64,000 nucleotides of DNA from Trametes villosa (taxonomy: Eukaryota > Basidiomycota > Agaricomycetes > Polyporales > Polyporaceae), in contig PUDQ02000036.1 of the NCBI GenBank assembly GCA_002964805.2, positions 221,624 through 285,623 on the forward strand, written 5' to 3'. Below are positions 20,465-31,670 of this stretch, piece by piece (the first letter of the stretch is position 1; each line of letters starts with the position of its first letter). The notes below the pieces were generated by a model, which saw only the letters and a list, made by a program, of their open reading frames with translations, was not told the origin of the DNA and searched no databases. A program made the position numbers and the translations under genes.

Positions 20465-21474
20465 ATGCGGTTCTCGCTGAAGCTCAACGTCCACGCTCTC
20501 TCCGTCCTGCTGTGCGCCCTCACAGCCGCCACCGCTCGCGACATCCCGACCCCAAGCGCGGAAAAAGGTGCGGCGACTCGGACACCACCCGAGCTCCCGA
20601 CGCTCCGCGCGGCGCCGACCCCGGCGGTGACCTTCCAGGGGTCCGCCTGCGTCACGAAGTGCTTCAACAAGGCGACGGCGCAGGGCAAGTGCTCCAGCAT
20701 GTGCGTACCCCGTCTCGCTTTCGCGCGACTCCCGATGAACGCGCACCTACTTACGCGACCCGTTGCGCCCAGCGTCGACGCGCTCTGCTTCTGCGCGAAC
20801 CTCGAGCTCGCCGCGACGCTGTCCAGCTGCATCAAGAGTGACTGCCCCGACGAGGCACAAGCCGCGTTCGGGATATACACGCAGACGTGCTCCGCTGCAG
20901 CCTCCCGTACGTCCCTCTCCTCCCCCTCCCAGCCCCTCCCCCCTCTCTCTCCCCCGGCCTCGCGAATTCGAAGCTCTGGGGAAGGCGATCGTCGCCTTGG
21001 CTATCGCGATCAGCTTCCCTGTCGCGCCACATCACGCCCACGTGACCGCGTACTCACGCTCCTGTTCCGTTCGCACTGGCAGTGTTCCCGAGCGGCTTCC
21101 TCCCTACCCTCCCTCTCGGCGCCCCGCCGACTATCCCTCCGACGTCGGTGGCCGCGCCCACTCCCTCGACGGACGCTGCCTCCAAACCCGCCGTGCCTAG
21201 CTCTGCCGTCCCCGCCCCTCCGGCCACTGCCAACGGTAGCGCTAGCGCCGGCGCGTCGACCGAAGCGCCACCAGCCGCGAGCGCAACACAAGGCCAAGGC
21301 GGCGACTCCGCGAGCGTCGGCACGAAGAGCGTCACCGTCACCGTCAGCGATGCGAACCCGGACAGCACCGGCACGGCGCTCAACCCGCCTGCGCAAAACG
21401 GCGCGGGGCGTCAGGTCGGATGCGGTGCGCTCACCGTGGCTGGCGGCGTCCTCCTCGCGTTCTGGAGCATCTGA
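20465..21474 (+). CDS. CFG2: secreted CFEM protein, probably GPI-anchored
   Basis: Exons are 20465-20700, 20773-20906 and 21083-21474 (253 codons). A signal peptide (MRFSLKLNVHALSVLLCALTAATA) is followed by a short linker and a complete CFEM: SACVTKC, GKC, then an Asp ahead of LCFC, SC, DC and TC. An Ala/Ser/Thr/Pro-rich spacer leads to a hydrophobic end (CGALTVAGGVLLAFWSI) typical of GPI attachment, with no basic cytoplasmic tail. The layout is the same as CFG1. It is third-position GC-rich compared with the TMR genes beside it. Likely location is the outer face of the plasma membrane or the cell wall. Haem or iron handling is a known role of some CFEM proteins but is not demonstrated here. 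Confidence 0.88.
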
Positions 21475-22057
21475 GGGGCAAATACCGTGAGGGCGTCGGG
21501 ATCTCGACTTCTTCTGTTCTTGGGCACGTTGTCGTTCCCTACTCCCAGCGGCGAGGTCGTCTCGTCGTCTCATCGGGTGATATCTTTATTTTGCCTCCGA
21601 GTCGTGGTTGTATACCCCACGTTCTTTACTCCTGCCATTCCTTAGCTTGTACTCTACGTGTACTGCGTCCTCTTGGTCGACGCTCCAAGCGTGCCGTGTA
21701 CGAATCTATGCGAATACCCAGTCGTTATCATCGTCGCAGCGTGCAGCTCTCCGTCAATGATCCGAGTGCCCATACATGCGTACTTCAAGCACGATCCAGG
21801 TTATATGCTACCCGGCCCATCGTACACAGGTATCGCACATCGTTCTCTCACTTAACATGGCGGAGACGAAGCCTCTCACTCACACACACCGCTTCCGTGA
21901 TCACTTCAAACAAATCTCTGGTACTCGCACTGTACCGCAAAAGCTCATAAACCTATGGCAGACGAGTCGCGGTAAATCCACACGGGTATACCATACCGCA
22001 TAGGGCGCACACCCCCGACCGCATCCTCGCAGGCTCGCAACCCCGCTCATCGTCTAT
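21475..22057. other. Spacer between convergent CFG2 and TMR9
   Basis: 3' flanks of two convergent genes; no gene seen. Confidence 0.5.
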
Positions 22058-22697
22058 CTAGAACTTCCCCTCCCCAGCCTCCAGAACCTCATACCCACCC
22101 CCAGGCAACACCACCCTGCCCTGACCCACGCGGCGGCGCTTGTACGCACAAACCGACGCGACGACGCCGAAGAGCGCGAGCAGGACAGGGACGAACACGA
22201 AGGGCGACGCGAGCCCGCCTGCGCACCCCGCGTGGATCCCTCCCGCTCCGGCGCTTGCGGGGTTGGCGGCGAGGACGGTCTGCTCGGGGAGCGACCGGCG
22301 CCACACCGTGACCGCGGCGGGACTGAGCTCTGCGGTCGCGTTCGGAGCTAGGGGTGCATGCATCGTCAGCGGTGCGGGGAGATACGGGTAAAATTGGAGA
22401 GAAAGGACTGACCGACGCCAGGCCCGCAGCGGGCCACCTCCGCGGCGACGAGCGCGTCGAACTGCTGCGGCGTGCACACCGTCTGCAGGCACGTCGGGTT
22501 CACCTTCACCGGCGACTCGCTGCACTCGCAGTCCCGCGCGCTGCAAGTCCCAGTCGGTCAGCGCAGCTCTGAGGGCAAGGCCGTCGAGGACGGAGGGGCA
22601 CGCACAAGGACTCCTCGATCGTGCCGCAGGTGTCGGAGAAGACGGAGACGCGGCCGGCGTGCAGGCAGAAGAAGTCGCACTCGGCGGGGACGGACAT
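22058..22697 (-). CDS. TMR9: short CFEM membrane protein without PPxY (subfamily B)
   Basis: Exons are 22697-22606, 22540-22413 and 22347-22058 (169 codons). The start MSVPAECDFFC matches TMR3 and TMR4, and exon 2 is 128 nt as in TMR3. Eight CFEM cysteines are present (EC, FC, TC, DCEC, TC, VC, RC). The stalk is brief. The helix lies near 22140-22215 (PVLLALFGVVASVCAYKRRR), and only some twenty cytoplasmic residues follow, ending LEAGEGKF. It therefore keeps the ectodomain but lacks the intracellular box and PPxY/LPxY end of TMR3 and TMR4. It could act as a decoy or regulatory partner, or simply be a truncated relative. The splice donor of exon 2 (GTCAGT) is less usual. Confidence 0.75.
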
Positions 22698-24073
22698 GAT
22701 GTCGATGAGGGCTAGGACTGACGTCGGTCGGTCGGGGGTGATAGCCTGCGACTGGGGATCTGCAGGCACGGAAGGGGTGAGCTTCGTCGAACGGTGAATT
22801 GAGTAGCACACGGGCGGCTCACCTGCGAGATGTCGAGGACTACGCTCGTATAATGTGGAGGTCAACCTCTGGAGTCACTCGCACTTATAACCCCCTCGTC
22901 GAGCGTCCTAGCGATGATAGACCCCCGCGCGCAGTCCAAGGATCGCCATGCCATCCACCCCAAGCGCGTCCGAAGGTTCAAACCAACCGCTGATTTTCCC
23001 AACACGGCGCACCATCGTCCGTCCACCCCCCCCCTGGAGGAGGCGCGTCCGTCGATCGCGCACTGGGCCGCAACTGCCATGGGACCGGACGCTACGCGAT
23101 TTTGATTGAGCGGGTCACATTGCACTTATGGGCGCTGCTCGAGAGCGCTGGCCCTGGCGACGCGGGTGATCGTGCCTCGGGGATTGAGGCGAGTCGGGGA
23201 AGATACCGAGCTGGAACGGCCGGCGGCATCCTCGAGGCGAATGGAGGTGAGGAAGGAGGAGAAGCCTCAAGCGCCCAGGGGAGGCAGCTCGGTGTCTGCC
23301 GGCGGCAGCGTCGGCGCCACGTGGAGTGATAGACGCTCCCGCTTCCCAGCTTCCACGTCGCCTCCGGAGCTCGACCACGACACTCTCACCCACAGCAGCT
23401 CGCAGCTCTCATGGTCAGGCGCGCGGGAGTTTGTCCATTTGTCCATTTAAATACCTGAACCCCCTTAATAACCTCCTTCAAACATTTTTGTTAGGGCAGC
23501 GCGTATGTGCTCACAAAAACCGACACAGCCTTCTTGCATTCACAACCTGCGGGCAAGGTGGTGCGAATCGATCACGACGCCGAAGACCCTCATCAAACGC
23601 AGTATAGACAGTTCTTGCACAGGATGGTATACACCTGGTCTATCTCTGATGGAGGCGTCCCATACTGAGCAGCGCTGCTTCTCAACAGGGTGCGTCCTGA
23701 CAGACCTCCAGGCGGTACCTGTCATCGGGCCGATGTTCTATCAACAACATAATCTCCGGCGCAGGCCCCTGCTCCGTAGGCCTCCCTGCTCTGGGTACTT
23801 CGAAGCACCCAGGAATGCACTCGATGAGAGCCGCGGCTCACATGATAGCAGCATGCTCGCATCCGGGTCTCCTGCTGGGACCGCGCAGGCGAACATATTC
23901 TATCCGCTGCGCAGATGGGTGACAGCGAAGGCGGCGCGCTGATGGGACACACGACACACGTTGATCCCTATCACTCCGCTCTAGCTTCTCACTCCCGCCC
24001 GCCCGTCTCCTCAAGCTCACTCTCTCGAGCCTCGCAAGGCGCGCCCGGCCGCCCTCGCTTACGCTCCCCCACC
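22698..24073. other. Spacer between divergent TMR9 and TMR10
   Basis: No recognisable gene in 1.4 kb. It presumably holds both promoters; the in-frame extension upstream of the TMR9 ATG is not supported by its paralogues. Confidence 0.45.
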
Positions 24074-25700
24074 ATGCATCCACCGTCACGCCTCTCGGCT
24101 CCGCTCGCTCTGCTGGCCTTCGCGTTCAGCCTCGGACTGCCCGCCACTCTTTCTGCGAGCACGCTGCAAAATGTGACGGTCGACGACACGGACGGGAGCC
24201 CCTCGGGCGGGTTCCGGATCGTGTACGAGCCGCCGGGCGTGTGGAGCACGGGCCAGAACTGCACGACGTGCGAGGCGCAGGTCGACCGGACGCTCGCGCG
24301 CGACGGGACCTGGCACGACGTCAGCTTCATCTCGGACAACCCGCCCCCCAGCCCGATCAGCGCGACGCTCACGTTCGACGGTGAGTTTTGTGTAACTCGT
24401 GACTTCTAGCGCGTCGGCGTGTGGGCGGTCGCTAACGCGAATGTGCTGCGGCGACACAGGCGTCGCGGTGTATGCGTACTGCATCATCACGCGCTCGTTC
24501 TCGAACCCGAACGGTAACTGGGACCTGTCGTTCCTGATCGACGGAGAGCAGGCGGGGACGTTCAAGCTCGCCCCGAACGGCGATAATACCTATCAGTATA
24601 ATGTGCCAGTGTATGCGAACACCTCACTCACGTCCGGCACGCATACGTTCACGATGGTCGTGGGGCACCCTGGGGGGCAGTCTGCGCTCGCGCTGCTGGA
24701 CTACATGATGTTCACGTACGTACTGCGTCACTTGCCCGCGCTACTCCCGATTGACTAAGGGCTCGATATTTAATACAGGCAAGAAGTCGAAACTACACCT
24801 TCCTCTGGTGGGTCCAGCGTATCGCCCGGTCCGTCGAGCGTAGCACCCGGCCCATCAGCACCCAGCCCCTCCAACTCCTCGCCCACCTCCCCATCTCCCG
24901 CAAACGACGCATCCACACACACCTCCTCTTCCTCCACAACAACCATCGCGCTCTCCGTCTCCCTCGGCGTCGCCGCCCTCCTCGCCCTCATTGCAGGCGT
25001 GTTCTTCTTCACCCGCCGCCGCTACCGCCGCCGCTACGCGCAGCCCGCAACCTCCTCCGCCTTGGATTCCAACGGCGACAAAGACGCCGGCGACCCGGGA
25101 GACCCGCCGTCCACGCCCGGCTTCCACGTCCTGCCGATCTTCCCTGCGCGTAGCGTGCACGAGTCTCAGGTGGCGCATCCATTCATCATCCCCCCGCCGC
25201 CGTCCCCACCTGCGCCCTCGCCGTCGAACGCGACGAGCTACACGTGGCTGCCCTCGGCGGGCGCGTACGTCGCGCGCAAGGGCGCCTCGCCCTCAGAGTC
25301 GCCCTCCGTGCACTCCACTGCCTCGAAATCGGCGACGCGCATGGACGCGGAGCTCCCGCCGATCCCGCAGTTGCCTTCGGGGAGCGGGGGCGGCGTGTCC
25401 TCGCACGAGCCCAGCACGACCGCACTCGCTCCCGCTCCCGCTCCCGCACCAGCTTGGGCCTCGGCGCGGACTACGCAGCGGTACGTGCAAAACGACGAGA
25501 CGCTGTCTCCAGCTAGTCTCTCCCCGGCCTCGGCCTCGGCGTTGGGGAGCTGGAAGGCGCGGCCAGCGGAGGTCGCGCCCCCCGTGTCCCCAGGGGCGAG
25601 TCTAAGTCAGGCGGGAGGAGGGGCGGGGCTGCCGTCCGTGGGGAGTGAGTTCGGGGCGGAAGACGAGGGGCCGCCGCCGTATGCGCCGCGAGCTTCGTGA
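24074..25700 (+). CDS. TMR10: secreted-ectodomain membrane protein with PPPY tail
   Basis: Exons are 24074-24380, 24460-24715 and 24779-25700 (494 codons). A clear signal peptide (MHPPSRLSAPLALLAFAFSLGLPATLS) is followed by about 180 residues of all-beta-looking ectodomain with the signature VDDTDGSP ... FRIVYEP and CTTC ... DGTWHD. This layout recurs in agaricomycete membrane proteins of unknown function and resembles galactose-binding-like folds. A Ser/Pro stalk, a helix near 24947-25015 (ALLALIAGVFFFTRRRYRRRY) and a long Pro-rich tail ending EDEGPPPYAPRAS follow. It shares no ectodomain similarity with the CFEM genes, but it has the same topology and the same terminal motif. That suggests a common intracellular partner, such as a WW-domain ligase or arrestin adaptor (inference). 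Confidence 0.85.
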
Positions 25701-25955
25701 GGAGCGTTTGTTTTTCTCGGTCACTTTATGCATTTGTCTATCTAATGATGGGAGGAGGGAGTCATTATGTACCGTAGCCCGCCTCGGAATATACACTCGT
25801 TTTACAACCCCTCTGCGTGTTGATTGCGAGTACGCCTTCAAATCAATGGACTCACTCGAGCGGGGAGATTTCATTAGTAACACTAAGTCAGCACACCCAC
25901 ACATCCTAGCTCCTAGCCCCTATATAATACATCCAACACTTCCAATGTCGTACGT

Positions 25956-28008
25956 TTAAACCGGCACCGCCGTGATATACCCCCACATCAGCGGCGAGTC
26001 GCTCTTTGCAACAGCAACGACGCGCCAGCCCGCGGCGCGCGCGAGCGCGGCGAGCTCGCGCAGCGTGCGCTCGCACGAGTTCAGCATCGTCATCATCTGC
26101 CCGCCGGCCGTCAGCGTCAGCGTCAGTCTCATCGATCGGGAGCATCGTATGCGGGCACGGAGATGTAAAGGCAGGGGAGGGAAAGGAAGGGGAGGGGGAG
26201 GAGGGGGGACGTAGCACTCACGATCATGTCGCTCGAGGACGCATAGGGGAAGAGAAGGGGATGACGGACGGCGAGCGTGTTCGGGGGCTCGACGATCTTG
26301 ATGTCGGAGGCGTCTGAGTCGGCCTCAGGAGCGGGTTCGGGGCACGCGAGTGGGAGGATGATCTCGTGTAGAATCAGCTTCGTGTCCGGGCCCGCCGCCG
26401 CGCGGAGGCGCGTCAGAATCCTACAACCAGCCCAAATCAGCCACACTTTCCCTATGAACGCGGTGCAAGGATAGAGCAGAACGCACCTGACGCAGTCCTC
26501 GTCCGTCTGGTTGTGCATGACGCGCGCGACGATGTACGCCGCGGGGTGCTCGACCACGCCTCCGCTCACGCCCGGGACGCTCAGCGCCGCGGGCTGCGGC
26601 TCGAAGAAGTCCTGGCCCTGGAAGGTGACGCGGCCCGCGTCGAACAGCTCTTGGTGCTTCGTTCCCCACACCTACATATATGCGCACCGTCCGTCAGAGG
26701 GGATGAGGTGAAGGAGAGAGGGAGAGAGGAGGGAAGGGTGCGAACCTTGCGCGCGATGGCGGCGGTCTGCGGGCGGTCCTGCACGATGAGCCGGAGGTGC
26801 GGGTGCGCCGCCGCGAGGCGGACCGCGACGGACCCGACCCCGCCGCCCACATCCACGACAACCGAGCCCTCCGGCAGCTTGTCCCACGCAAACACTACCC
26901 CCCACCATCAATACAACCCTCATTAACCAACGCCCAAACGCAACGCACCAGCCCTGTCCCCAATACTCAGCCGGCCCTCGGTCGCGGCCCCGAATCCCAT
27001 CGCGCGCCCGACGAGCGCGATCTTCGGCGCGTTCTCCGGCAGCTCGAGGAACGCGTAGTGCGAGAGCTCCGTCTTGAACGCGTACTGGAACGCGCTGGGC
27101 GGCTTGGCGGCCGTGTCTTTCGAGGGGAGGAGCCATTCGTGGATCGAGGGGATCGTCTTGAACTGCTCGCCCGCGCTGGAGGGTAGGTGTCGTCAGCGAT
27201 CGGGAGGGAGGGAGAAGGGGGGAGAGGGGATACGGTACGCCATGGCGATGAAGGCAGCGACGCAGTTCGTGTCGTCGTACTTCTTGCTCGGCCTGGGTGG
27301 ACGTTAGGAGCGTTTCTCAACGTAATCGCCAGGAAACGTACACGTTCTTCAGTTCTTCCAACGTCTTTCCCGTGTCTATGACGCTCGACAGACGGTTGAG
27401 CACGAACACGTCCGGCTCGACCTCGCGGACGAAGTGGTACGTCGCGAGAAGGCGCAAAACATGGCCTGAAAAGAGCGGTCAGCTCCGACTCAAGGTCGAC
27501 ACGGGGAAAAGACTTACTGATTTTGACGGGATCGCTGTGCGCGACGTCGGATCGTGCGGCTGCCTCTTTGCCAAGAACGACCTCGTCAATGCGGCGCGCA
27601 ATCCCGTTTGCGTGCAGCCCCGCTGAGCCGGCCCCGCGCAAGATCTCGACGGTGTGGCTCGCTTCGAGGAACGCGAGGGCGGCGGTGAGCTGGGGCTACA
27701 ATGGAGTATCAGTGCCTCGTACACAATATGAACACGTTGGAGTTACACACATAAAAGAGAGCCTGGGCGACCGCCAAGTTCGGATTGATGACAGAAGCCG
27801 CGAGGCGGTTGCACGCCGCCGTGATGAGTGCAGACGCGTTGGACACCGCTGGGTCCGAGGTCAAGGCATCCGCCGCAGCTTGCTCAGGCTGGGACGGGAT
27901 GTCGAGAGAGGGGTATTTGAGGCCATGTTGGGTGTAGACGCGGTCGATGTCGTCGAGAGCAGCGCCAATGGTGGCATGAAGCTCTCTGAGGGACGCGATG
28001 GAGCTCAT
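25956..28008 (-). CDS. O-methyltransferase, SAM-dependent (plant/fungal COMT-like)
   Basis: Multi-exon gene from ATG 28008 (MSSIASLRELHATIG) to a stop at 25956-25958. The N-terminal part is the helical dimerisation region of this family (FLEASHTVEILRGAGSAG ... RRIDEVVL, then HVLRLLATYHFV-REVEPDVFVLNRLS). The Rossmann part begins with VVVDVGGGVGS, SAM-binding motif I, near 26860, followed by LIVQDRP. Later exons give ARVMHNQTDEDC and LILHEIILP, the region carrying the catalytic His in relatives, and the C-terminus WGYITAVPV. I count eight or nine exons with short introns and did not fix every junction. Such enzymes methylate phenolic hydroxyls in fungal secondary metabolism or lignin-derived phenols. 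No biosynthetic cluster surrounds it. Confidence 0.85.
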
Positions 28009-29783
28009 GGCGAAGTACTAGGCGTTCCAGTTGAGAGGGGTGTATGCGGTTGCTGGTGAATGCGCACAACACCCTGTGCGCACTTATATTGCCCCTACAT
28101 GCCGTTCCTGCCGGTTGGCCAACGTAAGACGTCCATGTAGCATACACCCTCGAACTACGGGGACGAGCAGAGCCTGTGATTCCAGTCAGTCGTGTTCGTG
28201 GCCGCAGTACGACGCGGTGCGAACAACCACTCCACTCACACGTAGAGCGTGGAGTCGCCGCATGCCGAGGCTTCGACGTGTTCCCGGCTTGTGCTTCTCC
28301 TGTGGCCCTCGAGAGTGCTGTGATGGAGGGAGCCTGGTTCGTGGACATTTACAGAGACGCGGCCGCGGGCGTGCGCCTGCGCCTGCGCGTCCGATGCCGT
28401 CGCATCTACCAATCAGATTAGATCTGAGCTGGACTTCCTTGCGCGCCAGCGAGCCGTCCGCGACTCACCGTACTCGTCCTCAGCTCGCTCTTCTACTCAC
28501 CCGCCACGTAGCTATCCATGTGTGCTCTTCAAGAGCACGTCATGATATTAAAGCTCAGGAAATGCTAACGGAACACCCTCTACTCTGAAAGAGCCCGGAC
28601 CGCTGATCAGTTGCGCTGATGCTGCAACCCACCGTCCGTCTACGTCTACACTGACAATACTTCGACAGTAAGAGCGTGGAATCGACCGGCTCACGCGGCT
28701 CGGGGCCAGACCGCCTCATTACGAGCTTATCGACAGAAGGAAGGAACCCCATGGTCCGCACCTGAGGCACGGCGCCCCGGGGACTCCACCCTAGTATTCC
28801 TTCCGGAGGTGGATACTGGCGAACATAGGGAGATAGTCCGGGGAACTATCAACGATGCGCCTGGGCACGTCGACCTCGGGGAGATGATCGTGAGGAAGAG
28901 CCGCCACCATACGGGTCACGGACGTAGAAGTGATACCCCCGCTGCGTTTCGGATGGTGATGTACGTCAACTACTGTTCTTACTGCTGCTTCTAAGTTGTG
29001 CTCACCCACACCCGTACGTGCAGGAATGTAGAGCGATGTTCGTAGCTGACGACATCAGGACCAGATGCGGAGAAAGACGTACTCTTCCATCTCTGTGCTT
29101 TCTGGCAGTGACGGCCCTTCGCAGTGAGGCAGCGTGAGCGGAGAGGTCCTGTAGCGGTCCAAAGAGCAACGAATACGTTATCCCCAGTGAGTCCTTCACG
29201 ATCTCGAGTCCTGTCCTATATTCGCCGAAGATACAAACTCACACGACGCTTTTTGCTCTCCAGTTTGATAGTGGCATCCCTCCCCGCGCGAGAGCGCACC
29301 GAGAAGTGGCTGTTATATGGCGTTGCGGCTGACAACCACTCAGAGTATCGTAGGCAACGGTCAGTACCGCTCGACGGTGGCTATAGCAGATAGTTGATAT
29401 TCAACTGATATTCGCCTGATTCACACAGGCCTTGTGAAGAGTGCTCAATATCAGTACTTGAACTTCGTGTTCTCGGGCCTCCATCCGCATACAGCGCAGT
29501 CAGTTTACGAAAATAGGGTGCATACGACGCCTCGATTGCTCGCCGGATGGCCTGCCATCGAGGAGGTGCCACATCAGTATTCCGGTTGCATCTCGCCGGT
29601 ACGTCCGCTCCGTATCAACTTCGCCTTCGTTTACGCTCTAACACCATCTCGTGACATAGCTCAAGATGCAGTATTTATACGTCTCATTCGCCTGCTATGC
29701 GAGGGGTACACTATTTTCCTCAACGTCTCGCTCTCATTCCCTTCACATTCTGGGGCGAATTTGCTTGTTGACCTCCTTCCGAC
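28009..29783. other. Gene-poor stretch between the methyltransferase and TMR11
   Basis: About 1.8 kb with only short frames and no domain, helix or CFEM pattern on either strand. It presumably includes both promoters. Confidence 0.4.
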
Positions 29784-31670
29784 ATGCGCTCTGAGCCGTC
29801 GACAAATGTGCGTGCATTTGAACGCCACTCAGGAGGGCAGCCGGGGGCAGGTGCCCGATTCAGCTCCTCAAGCGGTTTACCGGCGCGCCACTTCCGTCGC
29901 GTCAGACGGGCTCGCGTCCCATCCATATACACCAGGTTCGTCTCAGTCACTCGTCGCTCTGTATACTCAAACGCCGTGGCTGGGACCATGCGGCAAATGT
30001 CTCCTACTCCTCCGCCGACAATCATGCTGATACCGGCTTTGTTCACAGGGGCGACTCGGATGGATCCCGATTCCCTAACGAGGTCGAGTGCGTAACGTCG
30101 ACGTGCGCCTTAAGCAAAAATGAGTCAGAGCCAGACGTCGTCCAACAAGCCAGCTCCACAAAACGATCGACAACAAACAACAATGGAGGCAACGGCGGCA
30201 ACGGAGGCGTCGGTGGGAAAGGTGGAAACGGTGGCGACGCAGTCGGCAGTGGAAAAGGCGGCAACGGTGGCAACGGAGGGGACGCCGACGACGGCGGTAT
30301 CGGAGGAAACGGAGGCAACGGAGGTACCAGCGACGAAGGCACGGGAGGAAACGGCGGGAATGGTGGAAACGCGCTAAACGGAGGCATAGGAGGTAATGGC
30401 GGGAACGGAGGGGACGGACTGAACGGCGGTACTGGGGGTAACGGCGGAAATGGCGGCAACGCAGGTGTATCACAGACAGTGAACGTTCCCGGTGCGTTTG
30501 CTGAGCACGCAGCTCTCGTACGACGCTGACCTATCTTATACAGGCACTACTGTCACTCAAGTGTTGAGTCCCCCGACGAGCCAGCCTATCACCACACACA
30601 ACCTCCCCGCTCCCACCGTAACTCGTACTCGGTTACCCACTTCTGGCTTGGACGGGAGTCCGGGAACCGTGGGTCGAGCCACAACGTGGATCACACTGTC
30701 CTTCACAGTCTCCGCCCCAACAGCCACGATCACTCAGCCCGTACCCATCTCCGCCATACCAAGCCCATCCGGACTCAACACCTCTTCCGAGCTCGCCAGA
30801 TCTTCCGGCGAGAGTGCCACATCAACGCCGAGTGCCGCTCCACCCACCAACGGCAGACCTGGAGAGCCGTCGAAACTCCTTCTCATCCTGCTTCTCTTCC
30901 TGCTCGCTCTCTTCGCTTTCGCCGCCTTGGTTCTCGGGTGCATCTTGCGCGAGAGACGAAGGCGTCGAGCGCGCGAAGAGCGCTCCCAGAGAGAAGATAG
31001 CCAGTCATCTCAGACCACTACGTTGGTCTCCGAGTGCGAAGAGGGTACGAAGTGCGGCCCACCGGACGGAGACGCACCGAGTCCGCGCGACGAACGCGCA
31101 ACTCTTGACTGCCTACCCTCCCTACCTGTTCTCCGCCAGCTTCAAAGCGAACGGCCTCAGCCTCTCTCGGACCAGTCCACCACGGACATCACTCCCCAGG
31201 AAACCGCCAGTACCGACGATCTGCCTATCTGGCGTCTTTCGACCTGCTCGTCGCGACGAACCTCTCAGTCTTCCGCAGGGCCTTACGACCCTACCAGCGT
31301 CTGTGCAGTGGTAGACGAGAAACACGGTGCAGTGGAGGACCCGCCCATGCCCAGCGGATCGTCCGCTCGCAGCGAGACGCGAGAGCTCACCGAGGAAGGT
31401 CTGCCTTATCTCCCAGTTGAAGCGAACCAGGAGGAGCTTGGTCCCCCAGAGGCAAGCCCGCACGGTCAATGGGAGGCCAGTAGCGAGGAGTCGGAGTTGC
31501 CTCCGCCGTACGAGCCCCGGACGCGAGAGAACCCGCGGTTCGCCACTCGACCTCTCGGACACTCGCAAAGCATCAATTCCCGCTTCTTGAAGCGCATGCG
31601 TGCCCGGCTCGCTGCCGCGCCTACCTCTGCAAGGTCGGGGAATCCCCCACGCGAGTACATCTCGCAGTGA
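29784..31670 (+). CDS. TMR11: subfamily A membrane protein with decayed CFEM and Gly/Asn repeat
   Basis: Exons are 29784-29935, 30049-30491 and 30544-31670 (573 codons); splice phases equal those of TMR1 and TMR2, and the exon 1 donor (CAGGTTCGT) matches TMR2 (TAGGTTCGT). The N-terminus aligns with TMR2. At the first CFEM cysteines the protein has Arg codons (GLPARHFRR...RARV), the CxC pair is missing, and only ECVTSTC remains, so two of eight cysteines survive. A Gly/Asn-rich stretch with GGNGGNGG units then occupies 30184-30472. After the stalk, a helix near 30877-30950 ends [10 protein letters not shown]. The tail carries ELPPPYEP followed by a basic extension of about 50 residues that TMR1 and TMR2 lack. 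A disulphide-stabilised CFEM fold is unlikely here. Confidence 0.75.
30184..30472 (+). repeat. Gly/Asn-rich coding repeat in TMR11
   Basis: A purine-biased run of GGN GGN AAC codons yields about 95 residues of GGNGGNGG separated by short variable inserts (DAVGSGK, DADDGGI, TSDEGT, ALNGGI). It looks like an expanded trinucleotide-based microsatellite kept in frame. It resembles the Gly/Asn repeats of mycobacterial PE_PGRS proteins in composition only. Confidence 0.85.

Noticed and set aside
30184..30472. GGNGGN repeat resembling mycobacterial PE_PGRS proteins
   Set aside because: Flanking exons, introns and paralogy to TMR2 show a fungal gene. The resemblance is compositional.
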